6,424 nt of DNA from Deltaproteobacteria bacterium (GTDB lineage: Bacteria; Myxococcota_A; UBA9160; SZUA-336), in NCBI GenBank assembly GCA_030665705.1, contig DAOUZG010000112.1, positions 1-6,424 on the forward strand, read 5' to 3'. Below the pieces are notes generated by a model. The model saw only the letters and a program-made list of their open reading frames with translations. It ran no database searches and was not told the DNA's origin. The translations under genes and the position numbers were made by a program. Of the stretch, positions 1 through 5,491 are shown one piece after another (positions within the stretch are counted from its first letter, which is position 1; each line of letters starts with the position of its first letter).

Positions 1-61
1 GCGTGCGCATCTGGTCCACGTCCAGATTCGACCCGTAGGCGAAGTAGAGGAGAGCGCCCAT
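1..61 (-). CDS. Gamma-glutamylcyclotransferase-like protein, N-terminal fragment
   Basis: The minus strand reads from an ATG at 61 into MGALLYFAYGSNLDVDQMRT and runs off the left edge, so only 20 residues are visible. YFAYGSNL near the N-terminus (residues 5-12) is the hallmark of the gamma-glutamylcyclotransferase / AIG2-like fold, where the Y-G-S-N loop binds the gamma-glutamyl group. Members release 5-oxoproline from gamma-glutamyl amino acids or glutathione-related substrates, and many bacterial homologues have unknown substrates. The catalytic glutamate lies outside the window, so activity cannot be judged. The gene begins 7 bases after the stop of the small membrane protein upstream and is probably cotranscribed with it. 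GGAG directly abuts the ATG, too close for a normal ribosome binding site, so translation may depend on coupling. Family call fairly sure; substrate unknown. Confidence 0.75.
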   Translation of the reverse strand, partial: MGALLYFAYGSNLDVDQMRT

Positions 62-68
62 CTCCGGC

Positions 69-380
69 TCAGGGGCGATTGCGACGTGAGGTGCCCGGGA
101 GCCATCCCTGGATCGACAGCAGCGTCGCCCCCACAAACGAGCCCAGCAGGAAGTAGGGGACCTTTCCGTCCAGCCGGGCGATGACGCGCTCCTTTCGGTA
201 GTCGGGGATCGCACCCGGCGGCACCGGCTCGAGCAGCGCAGGGAGGACGTAGAGGCCCGCCGAGAGGAGAAAGATCGCGAAGCCCGCCAGCAGCGTCAGC
301 GTAACCCGAGGCGCAAACCGGGCCAGATCCTGGTCTCCTGGCTTTCCACGCACCACGAATCCGATCATGGCCGCGCCCAT
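69..380 (-). CDS. Small two-helix membrane protein of unknown function
   Basis: This 103-residue protein is read from ATG at 380 to TGA at 71-69. It has two hydrophobic segments, roughly residues 25-50 (TLTLLAGFAIFLLSAGLYVL core) and 75-94 (PYFLLGSFVGATLLSIQGWL core). A polar loop containing DYRKERVIARLDGK separates them, and the C-terminus is short and basic (TSRRNRP). The pattern fits a small inner-membrane protein with two spans and both ends on the same side. I do not recognise the family. The start is uncertain: TTG at 392 and ATG at 368 are in frame, and none of the three has a clear Shine-Dalgarno sequence. Its stop lies 7 bases before the gamma-glutamylcyclotransferase-like gene, suggesting a two-gene transcript leaving the intergenic region leftward. 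Codon usage is G+C-rich like its neighbours. It is probably real, because membrane segments and the downstream gene agree with the strand, but a spurious frame is not excluded. Confidence 0.55.
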   Translation of the reverse strand: MGAAMIGFVVRGKPGDQDLARFAPRVTLTLLAGFAIFLLSAGLYVLPALLEPVPPGAIPDYRKERVIARLDGKVPYFLLGSFVGATLLSIQGWLPGTSRRNRP

Positions 381-409
381 GGCCGACTGCAAGCCACGCG
401 CACACGGCT

Positions 410-426
410 ACCACGGGAGTCGTGGT
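410..426. repeat. Short inverted repeat ACCACG/CGTGGT
   Basis: Perfect 6-base arms (410-415 and 421-426) flank a 5-base centre, GGAGT. It lies 30 bases upstream of the chosen start of the leftward membrane protein gene. It could be an operator for a dimeric regulator or part of the leader; arms this short can also occur by chance in G+C-rich sequence. Confidence 0.3.
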
Positions 427-472
427 GTCCTGCCTGGCGCCTCGACTCGTCGGGTCCTACTCACGCTGTGCA

Positions 473-490
473 TAGGCGCAGGGGCGCCTA
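473..490. repeat. Inverted repeat TAGGCGC/GCGCCTA
   Basis: Perfect 7-base arms (473-479 and 484-490) flank the tetraloop AGGG. This is the first of a run of closely spaced perfect hairpins continuing to 650. No T-run follows on either strand. Confidence 0.5.
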
Positions 491-506
491 GTCTGAGCGC
501 GTTATC

Positions 507-523
507 GGCGGGCAGAGCCCGCC
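507..523. repeat. Inverted repeat GGCGGGC/GCCCGCC
   Basis: Perfect 7-base G+C-only arms (507-513 and 517-523) surround a 3-base loop AGA. It resembles the half-palindromes of dispersed REP-like intergenic elements, but only one copy of this exact sequence is visible here. Confidence 0.5.
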
Positions 524-532
524 TGCGCGCAC

Positions 533-554
533 GCGGCGCGACTTCGTGCGCCGC
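533..554. repeat. Inverted repeat GCGGCGC/GCGCCGC
   Basis: Perfect 7-base arms (533-539 and 548-554) enclose GACTTCGT. The inner AC/GT can extend the stem with one bulged G, leaving a TTC loop. It sits 9 bases after the previous hairpin. Confidence 0.5.
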
Positions 555-569
555 TCCGTGGGCCTGCAA

Positions 570-589
570 GCCCCGCCTGTAGGCGGGGC
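570..589. repeat. Inverted repeat GCCCCGCC/GGCGGGGC
   Basis: Perfect 8-base G+C-only arms (570-577 and 582-589) enclose a TGTA loop. It is followed at once by a purine-rich stretch (592-617) with a GCGAGG / GCGAAG / GAGCGGAGCG rhythm, of a kind I have seen in dispersed intergenic repeats of G+C-rich bacteria. No T-tract follows, so an intrinsic terminator is not supported. Confidence 0.5.
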
Positions 590-617
590 GCGCAGCGAGG
601 CGAAGCTGAGCGGAGCG

Positions 618-650
618 TGGGTGGCCGAGGCCGCCCTCGGCCGGGACCCA
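618..650. repeat. Inverted repeat TGGGT-GGCCGAGG / CCTCGGCC-ACCCA
   Basis: Outer arms TGGGT (618-622) and ACCCA (646-650) and inner arms GGCCGAGG (623-630) and CCTCGGCC (635-642) form a 13-pair stem with a CCGC loop and a 3-base GGG bulge (643-645). It is the strongest stem of the left hairpin cluster and could form in RNA from either strand. Confidence 0.55.
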
Positions 651-703
651 CTAAGACTGGCAGACTCCAACGGCCCTTCGGGGGAGCCCCCCTGCGCCTG
701 GAA

Positions 704-723
704 CTGTGGAACTGCGCCCACAG
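704..723. repeat. Inverted repeat CTGTGG/CCACAG
   Basis: Perfect 6-base arms (704-709 and 718-723) surround an 8-base loop AACTGCGC. The direct repeat GGAACTG (700-706 and 708-714) overlaps the left arm. It sits 7 bases before the long hairpin at 731-799 and could be an adjoining stem of the same RNA. Confidence 0.35.
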
Positions 724-730
724 ACGTCGG

Positions 731-799
731 GCGCCGAGGCTTGATCCCCTCCCAGGTGGCCGGCGGGGGTGGGGCCTGGGAGGGGACGAGCCGAGGCGC
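731..799 (+). ncRNA. Candidate structured RNA: long imperfect hairpin with tandem GA mismatches
   Basis: A 69-base hairpin with 23 pairs is seen directly. A lower stem GCGCC/GGCGC (731-735 with 795-799) is followed by a symmetric internal loop GA/GA (736-737, 793-794). The middle stem GGCTTG/CGAGCC (738-743 with 787-792) contains one T-G wobble (742-788). After a single bulged A (744) comes a perfect 12-pair upper stem (745-756 with 775-786) and an 18-base G-rich loop. Opposed GA/GA steps form sheared pairs in RNA, and the wobble pairs only in plus-strand RNA (the minus strand would give A-C), so the plus strand is the likelier RNA sense. It could be a small RNA, part of the leader of the UDPGP-polA transcript, or an inverted-repeat relic. 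I do not recognise it as a known RNA family. Confidence 0.35.
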
Positions 800-860
800 A
801 CGGCAACCTGACGGGAGTAGGGGGGGCCCGGAAGGGAACGAGCCGAGGTGCAGGGCAGCC
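771..860 (+). repeat. Duplicated 38-base unit
   Basis: Units 771-808 and 823-860 match at 32 of 38 positions at an offset of 52 bases, by direct comparison. Both share the core ACGAGCCGAGG (786-796 and 838-848). Each begins GGGGCC and can fold a 3-pair mini-hairpin capped by a GNRA-type tetraloop: CCT-GGGA-GGG in the first, CCC-GGAA-GGG in the second. The first unit is also the right arm of the long hairpin at 731-799, so the left arm 731-756 is a third, inverted and diverged copy. Confidence 0.6.
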
Positions 861-887
861 AGCGCTGGGTGGTGCAGAGAGCTGGGG

Positions 888-916
888 TTGTCGCGCAGAG
901 AGCTCGAGGGAACAAT
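888..916 (+). promoter_or_regulatory. Possible sigma-70-type promoter for the UDPGP-polA operon
   Basis: TTGTCG (888-893) and AACAAT (911-916) are separated by 17 bases, with four of six consensus matches in each box. Transcription would begin near 923, about 20 bases before the ATG. It is weak by sequence and only suggested by position; upstream promoters that would include the hairpin region in the leader are equally possible. Confidence 0.25.
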
Positions 917-942
917 GCGCCCGTGCGTGATAAGGGAGAGCG

Positions 943-2067
943 ATGAGTTTCGACTGGGACAAGATCGAGGCCGAGCTTCGCGAGCTCACGGAGGGTCTGG
1001 AGGGGGTGGAGCTTGATCGGGAGCGGATTGAGGAAGTCGCGCGCGAGATCCGGGCCGGCCGGTTGGGACAGGAGAGCAACCGGATTTCGGGTGAGCCCGA
1101 GCCCCCGGATCCCGGCGACGTGGACGACCTCGCGAACCTGCCCGACTCGGCTCGGCAGCAATACATGCAAACGGGTCGGGAGGCGCTCGAAAGGGGGGAG
1201 GTCGCCGTCGCGGTCCTGAACGGCGGGATGGCGACGCGCTTTGGCGGGGGCGTGAAGGGGATCGTCGATGCAATCGACGGGCGGAGCTTCCTCGAAATCA
1301 AACGGGCTCAGGCTCTCCAGTACGAGCGGGTTCCGTTTCTGGTGATGACGAGCTTCGCGACCCACCGGGCGACCCTTCGGTATCTCGACGAGCGCCAGCT
1401 CGGCGATGGGGTATTCCCCTTCATGCAGTTCGTCTCCCTTCGCCTCGCACCGGATGGGGCGCTCTTTCGCGACGCGCGCGGCCGGATCTCCCCGTACGCG
1501 CCTGGACACGGGGACTTTCCGGGGGCACTCCGGAAGGCGGGGCTCCTCACCGAGCTCCAGCGCCGCGGCGTGCGGGTGCTTCTCCTTTCGAACGTGGACA
1601 ACCTGGGGGCTGACCCCGACCCCGTTGTCGTCGGGTACCACCTCTCCCACGGGCGTCCGCTGACGATCGAGGTGGCTGCCAGTATCCCGAACGATGCCGG
1701 CGGAGGCCCCGCCCGGCTCGAGGGCCGGTTGCAGATTCTCGAGAGCTTCCGCCTCCCGCCCAGCTTCGACCTGGGAAGCCTCCCCTACGTCAACACCAAC
1801 ACCCTTCTGCTCTCCCTCTCGGTCCTGGAACCGGACCACCCGCTGACCTGGTTCTACGTCGAGAAGAACGTGGACGGGCAGGTCGCGGTCCAGATGGAGA
1901 GGCTCGTCGGACAGCTCTCGGCCTTCGTCGAAACCGCCTACCTCCTCGTGGCCCGAGAGGGTCGGGAGTTCCGTTACTTCCCCATCAAGACACCCGGCGA
2001 CCTGGAGACTCTCCGTGGGGATCGAGTCCGCGTCGAGCGGATTCGCGCGTCCGTGGGCAGGCCGTAG
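943..2067 (+). CDS. UDPGP-family nucleotidyltransferase (probable UTP-sugar-1-phosphate uridylyltransferase)
   Basis: This 374-residue protein has the eukaryote-type UDPGP pyrophosphorylase signatures in order: the nucleotide-binding loop LNGGMATRFGGGVKG (92-106), APGHGD (186-191), SNVDN (216-220, metal/sugar-phosphate region), YVNTNTLLLSL (282-292), and RYFPIKTPGDL (344-354), which matches the RFLPVKTTSDL block of UGPases with K349 at the conserved lysine. The family couples a sugar-1-phosphate to UTP, releasing pyrophosphate and a UDP-sugar for envelope polysaccharide synthesis; the substrate cannot be read here. The protein is shorter than the roughly 470-500-residue eukaryotic enzymes and ends soon after the lysine block, so the C-terminal beta-helix is missing. 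The first 75 or so residues are charged and helical. The ATG at 943 follows AAGGGAGAG at good spacing. The gene lies 40 bases before polA with no terminator between. It is unrelated to bacterial GalU. Confidence 0.85.
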   Translation: MSFDWDKIEAELRELTEGLEGVELDRERIEEVAREIRAGRLGQESNRISGEPEPPDPGDVDDLANLPDSARQQYMQTGREALERGEVAVAVLNGGMATRFGGGVKGIVDAIDGRSFLEIKRAQALQYERVPFLVMTSFATHRATLRYLDERQLGDGVFPFMQFVSLRLAPDGALFRDARGRISPYAPGHGDFPGALRKAGLLTELQRRGVRVLLLSNVDNLGADPDPVVVGYHLSHGRPLTIEVAASIPNDAGGGPARLEGRLQILESFRLPPSFDLGSLPYVNTNTLLLSLSVLEPDHPLTWFYVEKNVDGQVAVQMERLVGQLSAFVETAYLLVAREGREFRYFPIKTPGDLETLRGDRVRVERIRASVGRP

Positions 2068-2107
2068 CGGTTGTGAGGCACGAGGCGTTCGTGCTAGACG
2101 GAGCTGG

Positions 2108-4768
2108 ATGTCAGGGAAGCTCTACCTGATCGACGCGAGCTCCTACGCGTACCGCGCCTTCTACGCGATTCCCCCACTCGCCAACGCCCGCGGCGTCCCC
2201 ACCCACGCGACGCTCGGCTTCGTAACCATGCTGCAGAAGGTGGTGCGCGACGAGCAACCCGATGCCATCGCGGTCGTCTGGGACGCCCCCGGCGCGGCGA
2301 AGCGACGCCAAGAAGTGTACGCCGACTACAAAGCGCAGCGCGAAGCGATTCCGGAGGATCTCGCGGCTCAGCTTCCGTTCATCCGTCGGATCGTCGAGGC
2401 CTCCGGGATCACACAGGTGGAGATTCGGGGCGAGGAGGCGGACGACGTGATCGCCACCCTCACGCATCAGGCGCTCGTAGCGGGCCTCGAGGTGGTGGTC
2501 GTCTCGAGCGACAAGGACCTCATGCAGCTCGTCTGCGATCGCGTGACGCTCCTCGATACCATGCGCGATCGACGTTACGGCCCTCGAGAGGTGGAGGAAC
2601 GGTTCGGGGTGCCGCCCTCCCGGATGCTGGACTTTCGTGCACTCACGGGGGACAGCTCCGACAACATTCCCGGTGTCCGGGGCATCGGCGACAAGGGGGC
2701 CGCGCAGCTCCTCACGGAGCACGGCAGCCTGGATGAGCTCCTCGCGCGTTCGGCCGAGATCTCCGCAAAGCGACAGCGCGAGGCGCTCGTGCAGGGAGCG
2801 GAGTCCGCGCGCCTCTCCCGTGAGCTCTCCCGCCTCCGCGAAGACCTCGAGGTCCCGGTTCATCTCGACGAGCTCGACGTGGGGGAGCCCGACACACCGA
2901 CGCTGCAGGCCGTGTTTCGAGAGCTCGAGTTCCGGCGGCTCCTCGAGGATGTCGGGGGTCCGGCGCCGGACGCCCCGGCCCCGGTGGAGTTCGAGATGCG
3001 CCTGATTCGGGCCCCCGACGAGGTTCGGAGCCTCAGGGGGCTCCTCGACGAGGTGTCGTGCGCCGGTCTCGCCTGTGCGCTCGAGCCCGAGGAGCCGATG
3101 CGGGGGGAGCTCGTCGGGCTTTCCCTTGCGCTGGAGCCGGGCGTCGTTCAGCACATCGTCGTCCCCGACACCGGAGAGGAAGCGGTCGTCGAAGAGCTCG
3201 CGACCCGGCTCCGGGACGAGGGCCGCGCCTGGGTGGGGCACGACCTCAAGCGTGTGGCCGTGGCACTTGCACGCCGGGGGGTGCCGCTCGGGGGCGCGCT
3301 TCGGGACGTGTCGGTTGCGGCCTACGTCCTCGACCCCGGGCAGCAGGTCCAGCGACCCGAGGTGCTTGCCCGGGCCTACCTGGGCCAGGAGATCCCGACG
3401 GTGGAGGACGTGCTCGGGAGGGGGGCGCGTCGCCGGCCCTCGACCGAAGTGCCCCCCGAAGAGCTGGGGCGGCTGCTCGGGGCGCAGGTCGGAACCGCGC
3501 TGGAGCTGGAGCGGGTGCTGGTCGAGCGACTCCGGAATACGGGGCAGCTCGAGCTCTACGAGCAGATCGAGGTGCCGATCGTCTCCGTCCTGGCGCGCAT
3601 GGAGGAGGTCGGGGTCCGAATCGACGAGGCGAGGCTCGAAGGGCTCTCGGGCGAGCTCGATCGGGAGCTTGGAAGGCTCGAGGAGCGGATTCACGAGCTG
3701 GCCGGGGAGAGGTTCAACCTCAACTCCCCGAAGCAGCTCCAGACCATCCTCTTCGAAAAGATGCACCTCCCCCCCACCAAGCGAACCAAGACGGGGTTCT
3801 CCACCGATGAGGGGGTCCTGGCCGAGCTCGGTCTCCAGTATGAGCTTCCTCGCGAGATCCTGAGCTATCGGAGGCTCTTCAAGCTGAAGGGAACCTACGT
3901 CGACGCCCTGCCTCGATTGGTTCATCCGGAGACCGGCCGGATCCACTGCACCTTCCACCAGACGGTTGCGGCGACGGGAAGGCTCTCCTGCTCCAATCCC
4001 AACCTCCAGAACATCCCGGTTCGGACGCCGGTCGGTCGGCAGATCCGTGAGGCGTTCATCCCCGCCGAGGGGCTGGTGCTCCTCTCAGCCGACTACAGCC
4101 AGATCGAGCTCCGGATCCTGGCACACCTCTCCAAGGACGAGGTGCTCGTGGATGCGTTCGGGCGGGGGGACGACATCCACGTGCGCACCGCCTCCGAGGT
4201 CTTCGGGATCCCTCCGGGGAATGTCTCTCCCCAGCAGCGGGATCAGATCAAGGCGATCAACTTCGGAATTCTCTACGGGTCCTCTCCGTTCGGGATCGCC
4301 CAGCAGCTCGGGATCTCCCAGAACGAGGCCCGTGAGCACATCCGTGCCTACTTCGCGCGGTACCCGCGTGTCCGTGCCTGCCTCGACGAGCTCGTGGCCC
4401 GCGCGCGGAAGACCGACTACGCCGAGACCCTCTACGGTCGTCGCCGTCCCCTTCCGGACCTGCACTCGAAGAACCGGGTCGTGCGGTCGGCTGCCGAGCG
4501 CATGGCGGTCAACTCGGTGATCCAGGGGACCGCGGCCGATCTCATCAAGCGGGCCATGGTCGACGTCGACTCGGCCCTGCGGGGCAGTGGGACCCCCCGG
4601 GCCCGCATGATCCTTCAGATCCACGACGAGCTGCTCTTCGAGGTGGCTCGGGACGAGGTCGAGCCGCTCCGTCAGCTCGTCATCGATCGGATGAGCTCCG
4701 TTGCCGATCTAGGGGTGCCTCTGGACGTCAACGTGGGGGTTGGGGCCACCTGGCGCGAGGCCCACTGA
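2108..4768 (+). CDS. polA: DNA polymerase I, with a degenerate 3'-5' exonuclease domain
   Basis: This 886-residue cytoplasmic enzyme fills repair gaps and removes Okazaki primers. The N-terminal 5'-nuclease domain (about 1-290) is intact: LIDASSYAYRAFYA with D9, GEEADD (108-113), SSDKD (133-137) and GDSSDNIPGVRGIGDKG from 181. The C-terminal polymerase domain (about 495-886) has motif A SADYSQIELR with D662, motif B R711-K715-F719-Y723 (RDQIKAINFGILYG), and motif C QIHDELLFEV with D840 and E841. F719 matches E. coli F762, the residue type that discriminates against dideoxynucleotides. The middle domain keeps the fold (LVGLSLALEPG, GHDLK) but lacks the exonuclease residues: A322 and A324 replace the D-x-E pair, V383 replaces D424, L456 and Q460 replace Y497 and D501. 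The ATG at 2108, after GGAG, gives the usual N-terminus; an upstream in-frame ATG at 2015 lies inside the previous gene. It shares a likely transcript with its neighbours. Confidence 0.97.
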   Translation: MSGKLYLIDASSYAYRAFYAIPPLANARGVPTHATLGFVTMLQKVVRDEQPDAIAVVWDAPGAAKRRQEVYADYKAQREAIPEDLAAQLPFIRRIVEASGITQVEIRGEEADDVIATLTHQALVAGLEVVVVSSDKDLMQLVCDRVTLLDTMRDRRYGPREVEERFGVPPSRMLDFRALTGDSSDNIPGVRGIGDKGAAQLLTEHGSLDELLARSAEISAKRQREALVQGAESARLSRELSRLREDLEVPVHLDELDVGEPDTPTLQAVFRELEFRRLLEDVGGPAPDAPAPVEFEMRLIRAPDEVRSLRGLLDEVSCAGLACALEPEEPMRGELVGLSLALEPGVVQHIVVPDTGEEAVVEELATRLRDEGRAWVGHDLKRVAVALARRGVPLGGALRDVSVAAYVLDPGQQVQRPEVLARAYLGQEIPTVEDVLGRGARRRPSTEVPPEELGRLLGAQVGTALELERVLVERLRNTGQLELYEQIEVPIVSVLARMEEVGVRIDEARLEGLSGELDRELGRLEERIHELAGERFNLNSPKQLQTILFEKMHLPPTKRTKTGFSTDEGVLAELGLQYELPREILSYRRLFKLKGTYVDALPRLVHPETGRIHCTFHQTVAATGRLSCSNPNLQNIPVRTPVGRQIREAFIPAEGLVLLSADYSQIELRILAHLSKDEVLVDAFGRGDDIHVRTASEVFGIPPGNVSPQQRDQIKAINFGILYGSSPFGIAQQLGISQNEAREHIRAYFARYPRVRACLDELVARARKTDYAETLYGRRRPLPDLHSKNRVVRSAAERMAVNSVIQGTAADLIKRAMVDVDSALRGSGTPRARMILQIHDELLFEVARDEVEPLRQLVIDRMSSVADLGVPLDVNVGVGATWREAH

Positions 4769-4786
4769 CTGGCTGAATTTACCAGG

Positions 4787-5491
4787 GTGCGCCACCGTCC
4801 GAAGAGGTTGAGCGAGGGGGATCCGAGGAAGGTACGCGGCGCGGGCGGGCAGTCGGCCTCCGGGAGGGGTGAGCCTGGCCAGATCAGCGAGAGCGCGAGG
4901 GCACCGACGAGGCCCTCGGACCCGCAGCTTGTTGAGGAGGCGCGCCAGGGCAGCCATGCAGCCTTCGAGCAGCTCGTCCGGCGTTATTCCGAGCGCGCAT
5001 TCCGGGCTGCCTATCGAGTCGTTCGGAATACCGACACGGCCGAGGAAGTTCTCCAGGAGGCCTTTCTCAAGGCATATCGAGGACTTCGGCGCTTCGAATG
5101 CCGCTCCGGGTTCTACACCTGGCTCTACCGGATCGTCGTCAACCTGGCGCTCGACCGGCGGCGGCGCGACCGCCCGGGAACCACGACCGAATGGGACGAC
5201 CGGGTGGTGGGCGAGGTGGAGGCACGAGCTTCGCTTCCCGAGGCCGACGATCCGGAGCGCTCCGCTCAACGCCGGGAGATCCGCGAGATCGTTGCTCGGG
5301 GCATCGAGCAGCTTCCCGACGGGCAGCGGGAGGTCATGCTCCTGCGCGAGGTGGAAGGGCTTTCCTACGAGGAGATCGCGGCTACGATGGGCATCTCGAA
5401 GGGAACCGTCATGAGCCGGCTACACTATGCTCGGCGAAAGATGGTGAGTTTCCTCAAGCAGCACGACGTGGATCCGGAGGACTCGGAATGA
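4787..5491 (+). CDS. ECF-type (RpoE-like) RNA polymerase sigma factor
   Basis: This 234-residue protein has the two-domain layout of extracytoplasmic-function sigma factors. Region 2 (about 46-128) contains AFEQLVRRY, AEEVLQEAFLKAYRGL and the FYTWLYRIVVNLALDRRRR block that binds the -10 element. Region 4 (about 165-225) contains QLPDGQREVMLLREVEGLSY and the helix-turn-helix YEEIAATMGISKGTVMSRL that reads the -35 element. It directs RNA polymerase to a specific regulon. Its stop overlaps the start of a membrane protein in an ATGA, the usual arrangement for a cognate anti-sigma factor. The start is GTG at 4787, 18 bases after polA, with only a weak CCAGG upstream. It gives an unusual basic, disordered 45-residue N-terminal extension; TTG at 4808 would shorten it by 7 residues. 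No ECF-type promoter is evident before it, so it is probably read from polA or from a promoter inside polA. Confidence 0.93.
   Translation: MRHRPKRLSEGDPRKVRGAGGQSASGRGEPGQISESARAPTRPSDPQLVEEARQGSHAAFEQLVRRYSERAFRAAYRVVRNTDTAEEVLQEAFLKAYRGLRRFECRSGFYTWLYRIVVNLALDRRRRDRPGTTTEWDDRVVGEVEARASLPEADDPERSAQRREIREIVARGIEQLPDGQREVMLLREVEGLSYEEIAATMGISKGTVMSRLHYARRKMVSFLKQHDVDPEDSE

Larger units (their letters stand above)
381..942. other. Divergent intergenic region rich in inverted repeats
   Basis: About 560 bases separate the leftward small membrane protein gene from the rightward UDPGP gene. Open frames cross this stretch on both strands, but their translations are low-complexity Gly/Pro/Arg/Ser/Ala sequence without recognisable domains, so I call no gene. 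It holds a chain of hairpins (410-426, 473-490, 507-523, 533-554, 570-589, 618-650, 704-723, 731-799), a duplicated 38-base unit (771-808 and 823-860) and a repeated decamer GCAGAGAGCT (874-883 and 895-904). Promoters for both directions should lie here. No hairpin is followed by a T-run, so none looks like a standard intrinsic terminator. Confidence 0.7.

Noticed and set aside
570..650. Intrinsic terminators at the strong hairpins
   Set aside because: Neither strand has a T-run after the stems, and no gene ends into this region.
823..845. Resemblance to the SRP RNA tip (CCCGGAAGGG with a GGAA loop)
   Set aside because: The conserved asymmetric loop (AGCAGCC on the 3' side, CAGG on the 5' side) is missing; the sequence reads AACGAGCC, and a near-copy without the loop match lies 52 bases upstream.
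381..942. RNase P RNA, tmRNA, 6S RNA or tRNA
   Set aside because: No RNase P signature, tmRNA end, or GGTTCGAATCC-type T-arm was seen on either strand; 6S RNA cannot be excluded by eye but no conserved bubble was recognised.
546..1016. A 156-codon plus-strand frame in the intergenic region
   Set aside because: It overlaps the UDPGP start, has low-complexity Gly/Arg/Ser/Ala sequence, no clear ribosome binding site, and runs through the hairpins and repeats.
502..1839. A 445-codon minus-strand frame across the intergenic region and the UDPGP gene
   Set aside because: It covers most of a real plus-strand gene with conserved motifs, and its own translation shows no domain.
2015..2107. Upstream in-frame ATG that would add 31 residues to DNA polymerase I
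   Set aside because: It lies inside the UDPGP gene. The ATG at 2108 has GGAG upstream and gives the standard start leading straight into the YLIDASSYAYRAFYA motif.
2111..3958. A 615-codon open frame antisense to polA
   Set aside because: It lies opposite a fully supported polA, is rich in Arg/Pro/Gly/Leu/His/Glu without domains, and is the expected by-product of high third-position G+C.
4769..4786. CTGG...CCAG inverted repeat between polA and the sigma gene
   Set aside because: Four-base arms are too short to mean anything, with no T-tract, and the spacing favours cotranscription.
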